Numbered from the stretch's first letter, positions 1 to 7,717 are shown. The stretch: 9,422 nt of DNA from Pontiella sp. (GCA_029935255.1 JAOZKS010000088.1:1-9422); one strand, 5' to 3'. Notes: generated from the letters alone by a model not told the origin. Numbers and translations are program-made.

Positions 1-2
1 GC

Positions 3-71
3 AAGGTGCTCTACAAGCCGGTTGAGCGCGAAGATTTGCTCTCCGCAATCGAGGAGCAATTGGTGGACTGA
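3..71 (+). CDS. C-terminal end of a response-regulator receiver domain (partial)
   Basis: This is the 3' end of a gene that begins before the window. The 22 visible residues run from KVLYKPVERED to a TGA at 69-71. The pattern (hydrophobic strand, Lys-Pro, a short acidic stretch, then an amphipathic helix, LLSAIEEQL) matches the end of a CheY-like receiver domain. There the Lys before the cis-Pro contacts the phosphorylated Asp, and the last helix closes the fold. The gene stops right after this helix, so the product is either a single-domain response regulator or a protein with a C-terminal receiver, such as a hybrid histidine kinase; which one cannot be told. The assignment rests on a short match. 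It is followed by 78 bases without a gene before tamA, with no convincing terminator. Confidence 0.6.
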   Translation, partial: KVLYKPVEREDLLSAIEEQLVD

Positions 72-108
72 TCCGCGTCGCGATCACGCTGAATCATTGA
101 GGCGCACT

Positions 109-137
109 TTGACCTTCATCGAGAAATCACCTACGCT
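109..137 (+). promoter_or_regulatory. Candidate sigma70-type promoter for tamA
   Basis: The -35-like box TTGACC (109-114) is separated by 17 bases from a -10-like box TACGCT (132-137). The -35 matches the consensus at five of six bases, but the -10 at only three, the important first, second and last. Transcription would start near 144, leaving a leader of only about six bases before the preferred ATG at 150, so the mRNA would be almost leaderless. That is unusual and lowers confidence. tamA could instead be read from the upstream response-regulator gene. Confidence 0.3.
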
Positions 138-149
138 GTGGGTGCGATT

Positions 150-1919
150 ATGAATCTCAATTTCCATAAATCAGGCTTTGTGCTCTTCGCCGCCTGTTGC
201 ATTTATTCGAGCGCCTTTGCAGAGGTCGCGGATGTCAAATACAAGGTAAAAATCCATGGCGCGAAGGATGGTGCTGTGAAGAAGGCCATCAAGGAGTCGA
301 CGGTTACCTGGAAGCTCCGCAAACGCCTGCCTTCGACCGCGGGGCAACTCCGCCGCAGGATTGAAAAGGATATCCCTGCGATCGAGGCCATTCTGGAAGC
401 AAATGGTTACTATGACGGGAAAGTGACCACCTCGGTGGATGCCGGGCGCTCGCCGATGCGGGTGTATCTCAACATCGAACAAGGCGAACCCTATCGCTAC
501 CGCAAGGTCGAGTTAAAGTTTACGGGAACGCCGGACCCCGCACTCGAAAAAATCAAACCCATGCTCCGCCGAAAAAAACAGGTCGAGGCCTCCGCTGTTT
601 TTCAGGAGCAGCAACGCCTGCTCGAACTCATGACCCGGAAAGGATACCCGTTTCCTGCTCTTGAAAAACGGATCGTATCGATTGATCGCGAAAATCAGGT
701 GGTGGATCTCACTCTCGTATTTAATCCCGGGGAGCTGGCCTATTTTGGCGAGGTTCAGATCGAGGGGCTCTCCACACTTCCACCTAAATACATAAAGCGC
801 CAACTGCCCTGGCGCGCCGGTAAAAAATACAATGCCCAGGAAGTGGATGATTTTGAGAAAAGGATGCTGGGAACAGGCTTGTTTGGGTCGGTGCACATCA
901 CGCCACAGGAGCCGACCTCCCAGACGAATGTCATCCCGATTAAGGTTCAGCTGAGCGAGCGCGATCAGCGTACGGTACGGTTGGGCGTGAACTATTCCGA
1001 TATTGGTCCGGGAGCAAAAGTGTATTGGGAACACCGCAGCGTTTTCGGAGAAGGAGAACGATTGGAAACTTCGGTGATGTGGAATCCCATCAAGTTGGGA
1101 GCCGAAGGTACGCTGACCCGCCCTGGATTCCTCGATGCCAACCAATCGTTGGTTTTGAATCTCGATGCTTCAGTCGACACGCCAGATGCCTATGATGCCA
1201 AGCAGGTTCGGGCCATGAGTATGGTGTTGCGCGATTTCACTTCCAAGATTCAGCTTGGGATTGGATTGGGCTATAAATATTCGTTAGTCGAACAGTTTGC
1301 CTCCAATGAACGTTATGCCCATCTGATTTTTCCTGCCCACCTAATGTTCGACTATCGCGACGATAAACTTAATCCCGTGCGGGGGGGGCAGGTGTTCGGG
1401 CGGACGGCTTTCTATGATGATACCATTGGCCCCGACAACTTTCTGAAGACGCAGCTCGAGGGGCGAAAGTATTTTATGCTCTGGGAGACCTATCGGGTTT
1501 CAAGCGCGTTGCGTTTGACGCTGGGGAGTATCGACGGAGCATCGGTGGAATCCGTCCCGGCCGATGAACGGTTCTATGCCGGGGGCGGCGGGTCGATCCG
1601 CGGGTACGAATATCAGGCGGTAGGCCCGAGTCTGCTCGGCACACCGACGGGGGGCGATAAGCTTCTGGAATTTTCGGCGGAACTGCGTCTTCAACCCGGC
1701 CGCCGACTGGGTTATGTGGCGTTCATCGATGGTGGAACGGTGTACAATAATCTGTTGGAAAATGATGTTAACCGATCGTTGCGTTATGGTGCGGGTTTGG
1801 GAGTTCGGTGGTTTACCGGAATCGGTCCCTTGCGAGCGGACTTGGCATATCCGCTTAATCCAGATGCAACACAGGTTGAACGCCTTCAATTCTACATCAG
1901 TTTGGGGCAGGCCTTTTGA
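150..1919 (+). CDS. tamA: TamA-type Omp85 outer-membrane assembly protein
   Basis: This is an outer-membrane protein of the Omp85 (BamA/TamA) superfamily, which with TamB is implicated in outer-membrane protein insertion and lipid homeostasis. I chose the ATG at 150 (589 aa), not the in-frame GTG at 138, because a clean signal peptide then starts at residue 1 (Lys7, hydrophobic 10-19, likely cut after AFA at 24). The ribosome-binding site is weak (GGTG, 5 bases upstream). Residues about 26-112, 113-194 and 195-270 look like three POTRA domains, the number and total length expected of TamA (577 aa in E. coli). The rest is a beta-barrel. It contains the Omp85 loop-6 signature GGGGSIRGY (RGY at 484-486) followed by EYQAVGP, and the typical GIGPLRADLAYPL near the end. 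The protein ends in a beta-signal with terminal Phe. The downstream tamB overlap supports TamA over BamA. An eight-G tract lies at 1381-1388. Confidence 0.9.
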   Translation: MNLNFHKSGFVLFAACCIYSSAFAEVADVKYKVKIHGAKDGAVKKAIKESTVTWKLRKRLPSTAGQLRRRIEKDIPAIEAILEANGYYDGKVTTSVDAGRSPMRVYLNIEQGEPYRYRKVELKFTGTPDPALEKIKPMLRRKKQVEASAVFQEQQRLLELMTRKGYPFPALEKRIVSIDRENQVVDLTLVFNPGELAYFGEVQIEGLSTLPPKYIKRQLPWRAGKKYNAQEVDDFEKRMLGTGLFGSVHITPQEPTSQTNVIPIKVQLSERDQRTVRLGVNYSDIGPGAKVYWEHRSVFGEGERLETSVMWNPIKLGAEGTLTRPGFLDANQSLVLNLDASVDTPDAYDAKQVRAMSMVLRDFTSKIQLGIGLGYKYSLVEQFASNERYAHLIFPAHLMFDYRDDKLNPVRGGQVFGRTAFYDDTIGPDNFLKTQLEGRKYFMLWETYRVSSALRLTLGSIDGASVESVPADERFYAGGGGSIRGYEYQAVGPSLLGTPTGGDKLLEFSAELRLQPGRRLGYVAFIDGGTVYNNLLENDVNRSLRYGAGLGVRWFTGIGPLRADLAYPLNPDATQVERLQFYISLGQAF

Positions 1920-4561
1920 TGAAAAAAAGAACCTCCAGAGTTTTGAAAACCATCGGGGTGCTGGTGTTGCTTCCCGCATTGCTGTTGGCGCTGGTTCAGA
2001 CTCCGCCGGGCAAGACAGCGCTCGCGGCGACGTTGTCCGGAGTGTTGAGCCGTTCGGAAAATATGAAGATTCGAATCGGGGAAATCAGCGGGTGGATTCC
2101 GGCCGAAGTAACCATCAGCGAGATCGAAATCGGGGATGCGCAGGGCGTGTGGCTCACGGCGAGAAAACTGAATTTTCGCTGGATGATTCGCGAGGTACTC
2201 GACGGCCGTATTCGTTTTCGAAGCCTTTCCGCCGATGAGCTGGAGCTACACCGTTTCCCGCGATCCGGGAAAAAGGATAAAGTGAAATCGAACGATTCCT
2301 CGGAATTCAAACCCTTGGAAATTCGGATGGATGGCATGAAGGTCAAACGGTTGAAACTCGGCAAGGGAGTTGCGGGTCTGCCTTTGGAGTATGCAATTCA
2401 TTCCGGGGGGCTGGCCTTCCTTACGTCCGGGCGTTTGACGGGCGAGCTGACGGTGAGCGGCGATGCCGAAGGTCGGGTGGATCTGGATGCCTTGTTGGTG
2501 GGGCATTTTGAAGACCGGCTCACCATTCGGGCGGAATTGAAGCACATGCAAAAGCCAACCTTTGGCCTTGATCATTTGTCGGGGACGGGGGAGGTCGTCA
2601 TCACCACCAAAGGGGTGGAGGGCGCGATTACGGCCGGGTTGCGCAAGGGAAAGCAGGAAGGCCGGATATCCACCGGCTTGCACTATTCCGACGGGAGGCT
2701 TCAGCTTCGGAATCTTCAATTTAACGGGCCGGATTCCTCGGCTTCGGGGGATCTTACATTAGGCTTCTCGAAAGGATTGATTGATGCATCGTTCGACTCG
2801 GCCTTCATCGATGCAACCACGAATCGTTACGACTTGTGTGGAGAGCTCTCGGTGGCAACAAGCAACAAGACCTGGGCCGTGGATGTTCAATCCGTGGATA
2901 TTCGCGGGTGGGAGGCTGTTTCATTCACGCTGACCGGTTTGGTCAATCCTGAGAAGGTGGAGTTGGTTGGGAAGCTCGAAGAGTTTGATATCAGTCAATT
3001 CCCACGGTTTGGAATGTCGAACTTTACCGGCAAGGTGAACGGACAGCTTTCAGTATCCGGATCGCTGCAGGAGCCGTTGGTGATTGCGGGAATTGAGGTG
3101 GATCGGTTTTCGAGTACGAAAGATACCCTCGATGAATTGCCGGAACTGGCGTTCCAGATTGTCGGCGGCGTGGTGGATGGTCGACTGTTTGCTTCCACAT
3201 CCCTGACTAATTATAGTAGCGGGTTCTTGTCCGCAGGTTTTGCCATGCCATGTGCCCTTTCAATCGCCCCCTTCAAATACAAACCCGAACCGAGTCAGTT
3301 TTATGGCGAGCTGGATGCGGATCTCGACGTGGGTATCTTCAATAATCTGGCGATTCTGGAAAATCAGTTTGTTGCCGGAACGGTGAAGATGGCACTGAGG
3401 GTTGAGAATCAGATTCCATCCGGATATCTGAAATTTGAAAACGGACGCTACGAACATTATGATTGGGGGATTGTATTCCGCGACTGCAATGCGGAGTTGG
3501 TCGCTACCCGCAAGGGGTTTGAGTTTAAGCATGCCGAGGCGTCGGACGGCCATGACGGAAAAATCAAGCTGTCCGGAGGTTTCGGGGGGAAGGCCTTGGA
3601 TATCCATTTGGCATTGGAGGGGGCTAAAATACTACAGCGCCCTGAAATCGAAGCACAGATTTCTGGGCAACTCAGCCTAAGCGGAAAGCCCTCGCATCCG
3701 GATGTGAAAGGTACGCTGGTGATCGACCGCGCCGAAATCCTGCTCGATAATATGGTGTCGGCCAAGCCACCCGTCTTGACCGACTTCGATGCCCATGCCG
3801 AGACCAACCAAACGGTATCTTCCACCGTTCGCAAGCCCATGCCGTTTGGGATGGATCTCCGCGTGGAAATGCCCGACCAGGTTTATGTGAATGCTTCATT
3901 GATCGACTCGGTATGGGGCGGTGAACTTCACGTACGCGATGTGCCGGAAGGGCTTTCGGTCTCCGGCAAGGTGGAGCCGAGGCGTGGATATGTGAATTTT
4001 ATCGGGAAAAAATTTCGCTTTCAGGATGGCGATATCATGCTGGATGGTTCGGTGCCGCCCTTGGCGGTGTTTAATAATTTGACGGCGGAATATTCCCGGA
4101 GCGAAATCACCGCGCATCTTGTGCTTAACGGGCGAGTCAACAATCCGCAATACCGATTGGAATCCACCCCGGCCATGCCGGAGGATGAAATTCTTTCGCA
4201 AGTGCTTTTTAATCGCGACACCTCGTCGATCTCTCCCTATCAGGCCTACCAAATTGCTGCGGCCGCGCAACAGTTGTCGGGGGGCGTGAATGGTCCCGGG
4301 TTTATGTATCAACTCCGCCAGGCCGTCGGCATCGATACCTTGGAATGGCGCGAGGCCGATGTCTCGGGCGGAACATCCACGGTGGCCGCCGGAAAATATA
4401 TTACCCCCGATCTTTACGTCGAAGTCAGCAGCTCATTCGACTCCAAGGCGGAAACCGGCATGATGGCCGAATATGAAGTGACCCGCCATTTTTCCATCGA
4501 AACCAGCACCGGCCCCCAAATGCGTCCGGGCATCGGGGTAAACTGGAAAAACGATTATTAG
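1919..4561 (+). CDS. tamB: TamB-type translocation/assembly and lipid-bridge protein
   Basis: TamB is anchored in the inner membrane and spans the periplasm as a long hydrophobic beta-groove. It docks on TamA or BamA and is implicated in outer-membrane assembly and phospholipid transport. The ATG at 1919 shares its A with the tamA stop (TGATG), implying translational coupling; a TTG at 1916 is also in frame. A weak CAGG lies about 7 bases upstream. The 880-aa product starts with a basic end and an uncleaved-looking membrane segment (about 9-26), then the family's typical TPPGKTALA. A long beta-rich middle follows. The C-terminal TamB (DUF490) domain covers roughly the last 330-350 residues, with RGYVNFIGKKF near 689, DGSVPPLAVFNNLTAEY, and PAMPEDEILSQVLFN near 750-762. 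It is shorter than E. coli TamB (1259 aa), but both ends are intact. The stop overlaps the end of recO on the other strand by 4 bp. Confidence 0.9.
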   Translation: MKKRTSRVLKTIGVLVLLPALLLALVQTPPGKTALAATLSGVLSRSENMKIRIGEISGWIPAEVTISEIEIGDAQGVWLTARKLNFRWMIREVLDGRIRFRSLSADELELHRFPRSGKKDKVKSNDSSEFKPLEIRMDGMKVKRLKLGKGVAGLPLEYAIHSGGLAFLTSGRLTGELTVSGDAEGRVDLDALLVGHFEDRLTIRAELKHMQKPTFGLDHLSGTGEVVITTKGVEGAITAGLRKGKQEGRISTGLHYSDGRLQLRNLQFNGPDSSASGDLTLGFSKGLIDASFDSAFIDATTNRYDLCGELSVATSNKTWAVDVQSVDIRGWEAVSFTLTGLVNPEKVELVGKLEEFDISQFPRFGMSNFTGKVNGQLSVSGSLQEPLVIAGIEVDRFSSTKDTLDELPELAFQIVGGVVDGRLFASTSLTNYSSGFLSAGFAMPCALSIAPFKYKPEPSQFYGELDADLDVGIFNNLAILENQFVAGTVKMALRVENQIPSGYLKFENGRYEHYDWGIVFRDCNAELVATRKGFEFKHAEASDGHDGKIKLSGGFGGKALDIHLALEGAKILQRPEIEAQISGQLSLSGKPSHPDVKGTLVIDRAEILLDNMVSAKPPVLTDFDAHAETNQTVSSTVRKPMPFGMDLRVEMPDQVYVNASLIDSVWGGELHVRDVPEGLSVSGKVEPRRGYVNFIGKKFRFQDGDIMLDGSVPPLAVFNNLTAEYSRSEITAHLVLNGRVNNPQYRLESTPAMPEDEILSQVLFNRDTSSISPYQAYQIAAAAQQLSGGVNGPGFMYQLRQAVGIDTLEWREADVSGGTSTVAAGKYITPDLYVEVSSSFDSKAETGMMAEYEVTRHFSIETSTGPQMRPGIGVNWKNDY

Positions 4562-5295
4562 CCAATGGCGGCGTTGCGCAGTTCTTGGGGTAGGTTGAAC
4601 TGGTAGCGCATGAATGCACCCATGAGGGCATGCAGTGCGGTTTTCTGTTTTCCACTCAGAAGGGTATGCGCCGCTTTCCGGGGATGTTCATCCGCTTGCC
4701 AGCTTCGCAGCATGGCAAGAATGTCGGGCGGGCACTCAAGGGTAGGAATCTTTTTTTCTTGGGCGCAGGGTGTGCAGACCACTCCACCGGATGCCGCTGA
4801 AAAAGAAAGGTTCTCCTCCGCGTTGCACAGGGTGCAGTTTTCAAGGTTTGGAGCATGGCCGTGCTGATGGCAAAACTGAAGTTCCGCCCAGATTAAAAAT
4901 GGGGATGCGCCGCCGAACTCTTCGGTAAAATCAAGCAACGCCTCGAAGAACTCGAACAGTCCGGGCTGGGGGGATTCATCGGGGGTGGTTTTGTTGAAGA
5001 GGGCGGTGATGTAGGATGCGGTTTGCATGGCACGCCAGTCTGTTCGGAAGGTCGTGCGCGGGTGGAGCAGGGCACACTCTTTCCCGGTGTGGAGGCTTCC
5101 GGTTCTTTTGCTGAAGTAGAGCAGTTCGCTGGTGCCGAAGAGTTCGTATTCTCCAAGGAAGGGGCTCTTGGGCCGGAGTGCTCCCTTTAGCAAGGTGGAG
5201 ACTTTTCCGTGGTGCCTTGTTAGCCAATGCACAATGCGGGAGGTGCTGGAGTAGGGATAGCAGGCAAGCGGTATGGCGGTGGCTTTAACAATCAC
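4558..5295 (-). CDS. recO: DNA repair protein RecO
   Basis: RecO is a recombination mediator. With RecR (and RecF) it displaces SSB from single-stranded DNA, loads RecA at gaps and anneals SSB-coated strands. The 245-aa product has the usual RecO length and layout. Residues 1-80 form an OB-fold opening with the family pattern KATAIPLACYPYSSTSRIV, LTRHHGKVSTLLKGALRPKS and GEYELF. A helical part follows, with a four-cysteine zinc site: CTLC (C154, C157) and CTPC (C174, C177) either side of FSAASGGVV. The start is GTG at 5293-5295, with AGGTG six bases upstream, 8 bases after the mgtE stop. That makes recO the last gene of the lpxL-like/mgtE/recO run and probably co-transcribed. Its TAA (4558-4560) lies inside the last codons of tamB. 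Confidence 0.95.
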   Translation of the reverse strand: MIVKATAIPLACYPYSSTSRIVHWLTRHHGKVSTLLKGALRPKSPFLGEYELFGTSELLYFSKRTGSLHTGKECALLHPRTTFRTDWRAMQTASYITALFNKTTPDESPQPGLFEFFEALLDFTEEFGGASPFLIWAELQFCHQHGHAPNLENCTLCNAEENLSFSAASGGVVCTPCAQEKKIPTLECPPDILAMLRSWQADEHPRKAAHTLLSGKQKTALHALMGAFMRYQFNLPQELRNAAIG

Positions 5296-5303
5296 GATGG
5301 CAC

Positions 5304-6689
5304 CTAGGCAAGGTGGAAGACACCAAGCATGAGCAGGGTGATGCCATAGTAGATGAGCAACGCGAAAATATCATTTGAAGCGGAGACAAATGGACCGGAT
5401 GCGACGGCTGGATCGATTTTGGCGCGGTCCAGCATCACGGGAACCAAGGCGCCGAATACGGCGGCAAAGGCCATTGCACTGAAGAGGGCAATGCCTACTG
5501 TGAGGGCCAAATAGGACGGGGCAATGGTGGTTGCGGTATCTTGGGAAATCACGAAGTGCGCCCAAAGGCCGATGGTGGTTCCGCAGATGATGCCCATGGT
5601 GGCACCCGCAATAATTTCGTGGGTGATGATTTTGATGATCCGGCGACTGTGGCTTGCCCCAAGGGCGATCCCGCGAATAATCAAGGTGGAGGATTGGATG
5701 CCCGTGTTGCCGCCCATGGCCATGATGATGGGTACAAAAAAGCTGAGGGTGACAATTTCCGCCATACTGAGGTGATTCATAAAGCTTTTAAGAATCAGGC
5801 TGCTGATGAAGCCGGTGCCGAGTGTGATGAGCAACCAGGGAAGTCGTGCCTTGCAGGCCTGGATCGGCGAGGTGTCCTCCAGTTCGGAATCGCTCGATCC
5901 GGCAAGCTTGAAGATGTCTTCCGAGGCTTCTTCCTCGATTACATCGATGATGTCGTCCACGGTTACGCGGCCCACAAGCTTGTTTTGTTCGTCGAGTACG
6001 GGGAGCGAGCTGAGGTCGTATTTCGAAGCGATGCGTGCAACTTCTTCCTGGTCGGTATGGGTGTGGACGGAGATGGTTTCTTTGTCGGTCAGTTCTTTGA
6101 TCGGTTTTTCACGATTTCCTTTCTTGAGCAGTTCCCAGAGTTGGACGGAACCGGTCAGGCGTTCTTCGGAGTCGATTACGTAGAGATAATAGACGGGTTC
6201 ATCGAGTTCGAGCGATCCGATGTACTCGATCGCTTCTCCGGCGCTCATCGCCACGCGAACCGCCACGAAATCGGTCGTCATGATTCCGCCGGCCGTGTCT
6301 TCGTCGTATTGGAGGAGTTCTCGAACATCGTCCGATTCCTCATTTTCCATGAGCTCAAGAATCTCTTCGCTGCGCTCTTCTTCCAATTCCCCTAAAACGT
6401 CGGCGGCATCGTCCGGAGCCATTTCTTCGACGATGTCAGAGATTTCTTCATCGCTGAGTTCTTCGAGAATATCGGCTTCGGCTTGGTCGTCCAGTTCGGC
6501 CAGTACATCCGGCTTGACCTCGTCATCGATCAGGTCAAATAGGACATTATGGCTGCTCGCAGGAGCGTGGTTGATGATTTCCGCAATGTCGGCCGGGTGC
6601 AGCTCGTCGAAAAACTTGGGGATTTGTTCCCAAAGTTCTCCTTTGATGTAGAAGTTGACCTGCTCCTTGATGTGGTTCGTATCCGACAT
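5304..6689 (-). CDS. mgtE: MgtE-family magnesium channel/transporter
   Basis: MgtE is an inner-membrane, Mg2+-gated magnesium channel. I chose the ATG at 6687-6689 (461 aa, the usual length), with GGAA about 7 bases upstream. The longer frame to 6821 runs into the acyltransferase gene and adds no conserved sequence. Residues about 5-130 are the acidic helical N domain, rich in Asp/Glu (DIAEIINH, DVLAELDDQAEADILEEL). DEDTAGGIMTTDFVAV opens the first of two CBS domains (about 136-256), followed by a linker/plug helix with DDIIDVIEEEASEDI. Five membrane segments follow from about 283 to 460. The pore signature PIIMAMGGNTGIQSSTLIIRG is at 320-339. The conserved last-helix region DPAVASGPFVSASND carries the Asp (D440) equivalent to the pore Mg2+ ligand. 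The acidic N and CBS domains are the Mg2+ sensor in this family. The gene lies between the acyltransferase and recO. Confidence 0.95.
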   Translation of the reverse strand: MSDTNHIKEQVNFYIKGELWEQIPKFFDELHPADIAEIINHAPASSHNVLFDLIDDEVKPDVLAELDDQAEADILEELSDEEISDIVEEMAPDDAADVLGELEEERSEEILELMENEESDDVRELLQYDEDTAGGIMTTDFVAVRVAMSAGEAIEYIGSLELDEPVYYLYVIDSEERLTGSVQLWELLKKGNREKPIKELTDKETISVHTHTDQEEVARIASKYDLSSLPVLDEQNKLVGRVTVDDIIDVIEEEASEDIFKLAGSSDSELEDTSPIQACKARLPWLLITLGTGFISSLILKSFMNHLSMAEIVTLSFFVPIIMAMGGNTGIQSSTLIIRGIALGASHSRRIIKIITHEIIAGATMGIICGTTIGLWAHFVISQDTATTIAPSYLALTVGIALFSAMAFAAVFGALVPVMLDRAKIDPAVASGPFVSASNDIFALLIYYGITLLMLGVFHLA

Positions 6690-6715
6690 ATTCGAGTTCC
6701 ATTCAGAATCGGAAA

Positions 6716-6744
6716 ACAATAGACATTGCCCATCGCAAGGCCAA
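6716..6744 (-). promoter_or_regulatory. Candidate internal promoter for mgtE-recO
   Basis: Read on the minus strand, TTGGCC (6739-6744) and TATTGT (6716-6721) are 17 bases apart, each matching the sigma70 consensus at four of six positions. Transcription would start near 6709, giving a leader of about 20 bases that includes the mgtE ribosome-binding site. It would let mgtE and recO be expressed apart from the upstream acyltransferase gene. The evidence is only a pattern match, and such matches are common by chance. Confidence 0.3.
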
Positions 6745-6748
6745 GTTT

Positions 6749-7693
6749 TTAGTAGTCTGGATAGTGGGCGGGATATGCGGATCCGTCTTTGCGCCGCCAG
6801 TGCTTGTAGGACCACAACCAAAATTCGGGGTATTTGCGTATTTCCGCCGAAATTTTATCCTGAATCTGCTGGGTAAGCTCAAGGGCGATCTGGTCGGCAT
6901 CCTGAGTTTTGTCAAAGTCCGGTGGTTGTATGCTGCCGAGGGAATACACGAGATATTTCCCGCCGGCTTCCGGCCTGCAAAAACCGAAAAACAATTCCGT
7001 GCCCGTACGATAGGCCAGACCGGCGGGGGCCGCAGAGACCGACATGGGTAAGCCGAGAAAATCAACCACGATCCCTCCGTCGCGTTCGTCGGTGTTCTGG
7101 TCGAGCACAAAGCCGACGGTTTGCTTGTTCCGGATTCGGTGGATCATCGTTCGCAGGGCACCCTTTTGGGGAATAATGGTCTGTCCCGTCTTTTCACGAA
7201 GTTGGCGAAAAAGTTCGTCGACATGCCGGTTTTTTACCGTTGCGGCAATGCTGGCCAGATCCGCTCCGCGCAGGGCTATGGACTGGGCCATCACCTCCCA
7301 ACCTCCAAAATGTGCCGTAATGTAGATATGTGCCTTCTCTTGGAAAAAAGGTTCATAGTCGGCATCGAAATGCACATATTTCGGAATCCGCCGTTCAGGA
7401 TTCTTTGAAAACCAGAATACATCCAGCATGGTTTGGCAAAAAGAACTGAATGAAGCGGTGAGGATGCGGCGCTTTTCATTTGGTGTCTTGGTGTCGCCAA
7501 AAACGGCATTGAGGTTTTGCATCCCGATTCTTTTTTCACGAAGGGGCAGGAGCCATGCAATTCGACCCACCCCTCTGGACAACCCGACCACCGCGTACCG
7601 GGGCAATAGCGGAATAAGCACCTGCAGCAACTTGAAGCCAGCCGTTTCGAACGGTCGGCGCAGGGTTCTTCGAATTTTATTCGTATCAGTCAT
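6749..7693 (-). CDS. LpxL/HtrB-family lipid A late acyltransferase
   Basis: This is probably an inner-membrane acyltransferase that adds a secondary acyl chain to a lipid A precursor, or to a related lysophospholipid. The ATG at 7691-7693 is preferred (314 aa) because AGGA lies five bases upstream; the longer frame to 7717 would need a TTG. The length is close to E. coli LpxL (306 aa). The catalytic HX4E motif is present as HFGGWE (H128, E133). Other family landmarks are an N-terminal hydrophobic helix (about 20-36), LPLREKRIGMQNLNAVFG near 50, FVLDQNTDERDGGIVVDFLG (about 195-214) and PEFWLWSYKHWRR near the C terminus. Whether it acts like LpxL or LpxM, and with which acyl donor, cannot be read from sequence. 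It heads the minus-strand run with mgtE and recO. The 59-base gap to mgtE holds no gene. Confidence 0.88.
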   Translation of the reverse strand: MTDTNKIRRTLRRPFETAGFKLLQVLIPLLPRYAVVGLSRGVGRIAWLLPLREKRIGMQNLNAVFGDTKTPNEKRRILTASFSSFCQTMLDVFWFSKNPERRIPKYVHFDADYEPFFQEKAHIYITAHFGGWEVMAQSIALRGADLASIAATVKNRHVDELFRQLREKTGQTIIPQKGALRTMIHRIRNKQTVGFVLDQNTDERDGGIVVDFLGLPMSVSAAPAGLAYRTGTELFFGFCRPEAGGKYLVYSLGSIQPPDFDKTQDADQIALELTQQIQDKISAEIRKYPEFWLWSYKHWRRKDGSAYPAHYPDY

Positions 7694-7698
7694 CGTTA

Positions 7699-7702
7699 TC
7701 CT
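7699..7702 (-). promoter_or_regulatory. Ribosome-binding site deciding the acyltransferase start
   Basis: On the minus strand, AGGA lies five bases before the ATG at 7693. It supports that start over the in-frame TTG at 7717. Confidence 0.7.
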
Positions 7703-7717
7703 AAAAATGAACGGCAA

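Noticed and set aside
72..105. Possible terminator after the response-regulator fragment
   Set aside because: Only a four-pair GCGT/ACGC stem can be drawn, with no T-tract.
187..200. Possible lipobox in the TamA signal peptide (FAAC)
   Set aside because: Position -3 is Phe instead of the usual Leu/Val/Ile, and a clean signal peptidase I site (AFA) follows. Omp85 barrels are not normally lipoproteins.
513..1145. Open frame of 210 codons on the minus strand, opposite tamA
   Set aside because: It lies fully inside tamA, whose POTRA and barrel pattern is clear. There is no ribosome-binding site or family signature.
1714..2238. Open frame of 174 codons on the plus strand across the tamA-tamB junction
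   Set aside because: It overlaps both real genes in another frame and has no domain or start signal.
3896..4312. Open frame of 138 codons opposite the tamB C-terminal domain
   Set aside because: The TamB domain on the plus strand is conserved through this stretch; the opposite frame has no recognisable features.
5541..6395. Open frame of 284 codons on the plus strand, opposite mgtE
   Set aside because: It is a shadow of the well-supported mgtE gene. The acidic, Asp/Glu-rich mgtE codons give few stops on the other strand, and the translation shows no recognisable domain.
6690..6821. Longer mgtE frame with 44 extra N-terminal residues
   Set aside because: It would overlap the acyltransferase coding region, lacks MgtE similarity, and a normal ATG with ribosome-binding site exists at 6689.
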